DNA from: an uncultured Verrucomicrobiales bacterium
Lineage (GTDB): Bacteria > Verrucomicrobiota > Verrucomicrobiae > Limisphaerales > CANJSG01
Length of the DNA stretch: 6,535 nucleotides
Reading direction: 5' to 3'
NCBI GenBank assembly: GCA_946480965.1
Contig: CAMLMI010000271.1
Coordinates: 1 to 6,535 of the forward strand
How positions within the stretch are numbered: position 1 is the first letter of the stretch; every line of letters begins with the position of its first letter. The position numbers and the translations under genes are program-made. Under the pieces are notes generated by a model that was not told the DNA's origin, ran no database searches, and saw only the letters and a list, made by a program, of their open reading frames with translations. Shown piece by piece: positions 5,935 to 6,535 of the stretch.

Positions 5935-6535
5935 ATGCCCTCCCTGCCCGAACCCATCCTCCAGCTCACCGCCGCGTTGGCGCAGCTCCCCGGCATCGGG
6001 CCGCGTTCGGCCGAGCGGCTGGCGCTGCATCTCGTGCAGAGCGACGCCGCTTCGGTCCAAGCCCTGGCCGAGGCGTTGCTCCAGGCCAAGGAACGCGTCC
6101 GCCTCTGCTCCGTCTGCGGCGCGTTGACCGAGGCCGATCCCTGCGCCTTCTGCACCGATGCGCGGCGCGACGGCCACATCGTCTGCGTCGTCGAGCGCGC
6201 CACGGACCTGCTGAACATCGAGAAGTCCGGCAGCTTCCGGGGCCGTTACCACGTGCTCGGCGGCCGCCTCTCCCCGCTGAACGGCGTCGAGCCCGAAGAC
6301 CTGCGCATCGCCGATCTGGAGCGCCGCCTCGGCGCAGAGCCCATCGAGGAACTGATCCTCGCCCTTGGCACCGACGTGGAAGGCGACGCCACGAGCCACT
6401 ACTTGGCCAAGCGTTTCAACCGCGAGGGGCTGAAAGTTTCCCGCCTCGCGCGTGGTCTCCCCGCCGGTAGTGGCCTGGAATTCGCCGACGAACTGACCTT
6501 GGCCCGCGCCCTGGAAGGCCGCAGCGCCGTGTCCT
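5935..6535 (+). CDS. recR: Recombination mediator RecR, running off the window
   Basis: RecR works with RecO and RecF (or RecO alone) to load RecA on gapped DNA in the cytoplasm. Two hundred codons are visible with no stop, and bacterial RecR is usually about 200 aa, so only the last few residues should be missing. In order: a helix-hairpin-helix (LPGIGPRSAERLALHL, 18-33), a four-cysteine zinc finger (Cys58, 61, 70, 73; C-x2-C-x8-C-x2-C), and a Toprim domain starting at IVCVVE (82-87) with RYHVLGGRLSPLNG (104-117) and VEGDATSHYLA (148-158). The C-terminal signature is SRLARGLPAGSGLEFADEL (169-187). In the Toprim segment LGTD (144-147) stands where E. coli has TNPT. The ATG at 5935 gives the standard N-terminus. 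No ribosome-binding site precedes it; a heptamer repeat tract ends just upstream. Probably co-transcribed with ybaB. Confidence 0.96.
   Translation, partial: MPSLPEPILQLTAALAQLPGIGPRSAERLALHLVQSDAASVQALAEALLQAKERVRLCSVCGALTEADPCAFCTDARRDGHIVCVVERATDLLNIEKSGSFRGRYHVLGGRLSPLNGVEPEDLRIADLERRLGAEPIEELILALGTDVEGDATSHYLAKRFNREGLKVSRLARGLPAGSGLEFADELTLARALEGRSAVS

Noticed and set aside
6076..6157. LGTD in place of TNPT in the RecR Toprim segment, and the zinc finger, as possible signs of an atypical RecR
   Set aside because: All four cysteines (codons within 6106-6153) and the VEGDAT motif are present; the LGTD variation seems normal for distant RecR proteins, so it is noted in the gene entry only.
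5452..6399. A 315-codon open frame on the minus strand over ybaB and recR
   Set aside because: It lies antisense to two clearly identified conserved genes and has no recognisable domain.

Overview
The window is GC-rich bacterial chromosome with six protein genes packed closely; no gap exceeds about 155 bases. The best fit is a member of the Verrucomicrobiota, possibly the Pedosphaera/Limisphaera side. The reasons are an exported Gfo/Idh/MocA oxidoreductase paired with a DUF6807 (PmoA-like) protein, a sigma-70 family factor fused to a membrane helix and coiled coil of a kind I recall from that phylum, high GC, and an almost complete lack of Shine-Dalgarno sites. This placement rests on family recognition, not on a search.

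Layout. Minus strand, in order of transcription: an ABC-2-type ATPase gene (3790 to 2804), a DUF6807 gene (2683 to 1559) and a Tat-exported Gfo/Idh/MocA oxidoreductase gene (1537 to 23). The last two are 21 bases apart and look like a two-gene operon with its own promoter, separated from the ABC gene by a perfect hairpin. Plus strand: a sigma factor fusion gene (3944 to 5416), which diverges from the ABC gene across a 153-base gap; then ybaB/ebfC (5558 to 5869); then recR (from 5935, running off the right edge almost complete).

How the genes relate. DUF6807 and the oxidoreductase probably act together outside the cytoplasm on a carbohydrate-derived substrate that cannot be named from sequence. 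The ABC ATPase has all nucleotide-binding motifs, but no permease gene lies beside it. YbaB and RecR form the widely conserved nucleoid/recombination pair, here without dnaX directly in front. The sigma factor gene is the most unusual element. Its sigma-like half is very GC-rich, the half after the membrane helix is much lower in GC, and the protein looks membrane-tethered. No RNA gene, CRISPR array, insertion sequence or phage gene was seen.
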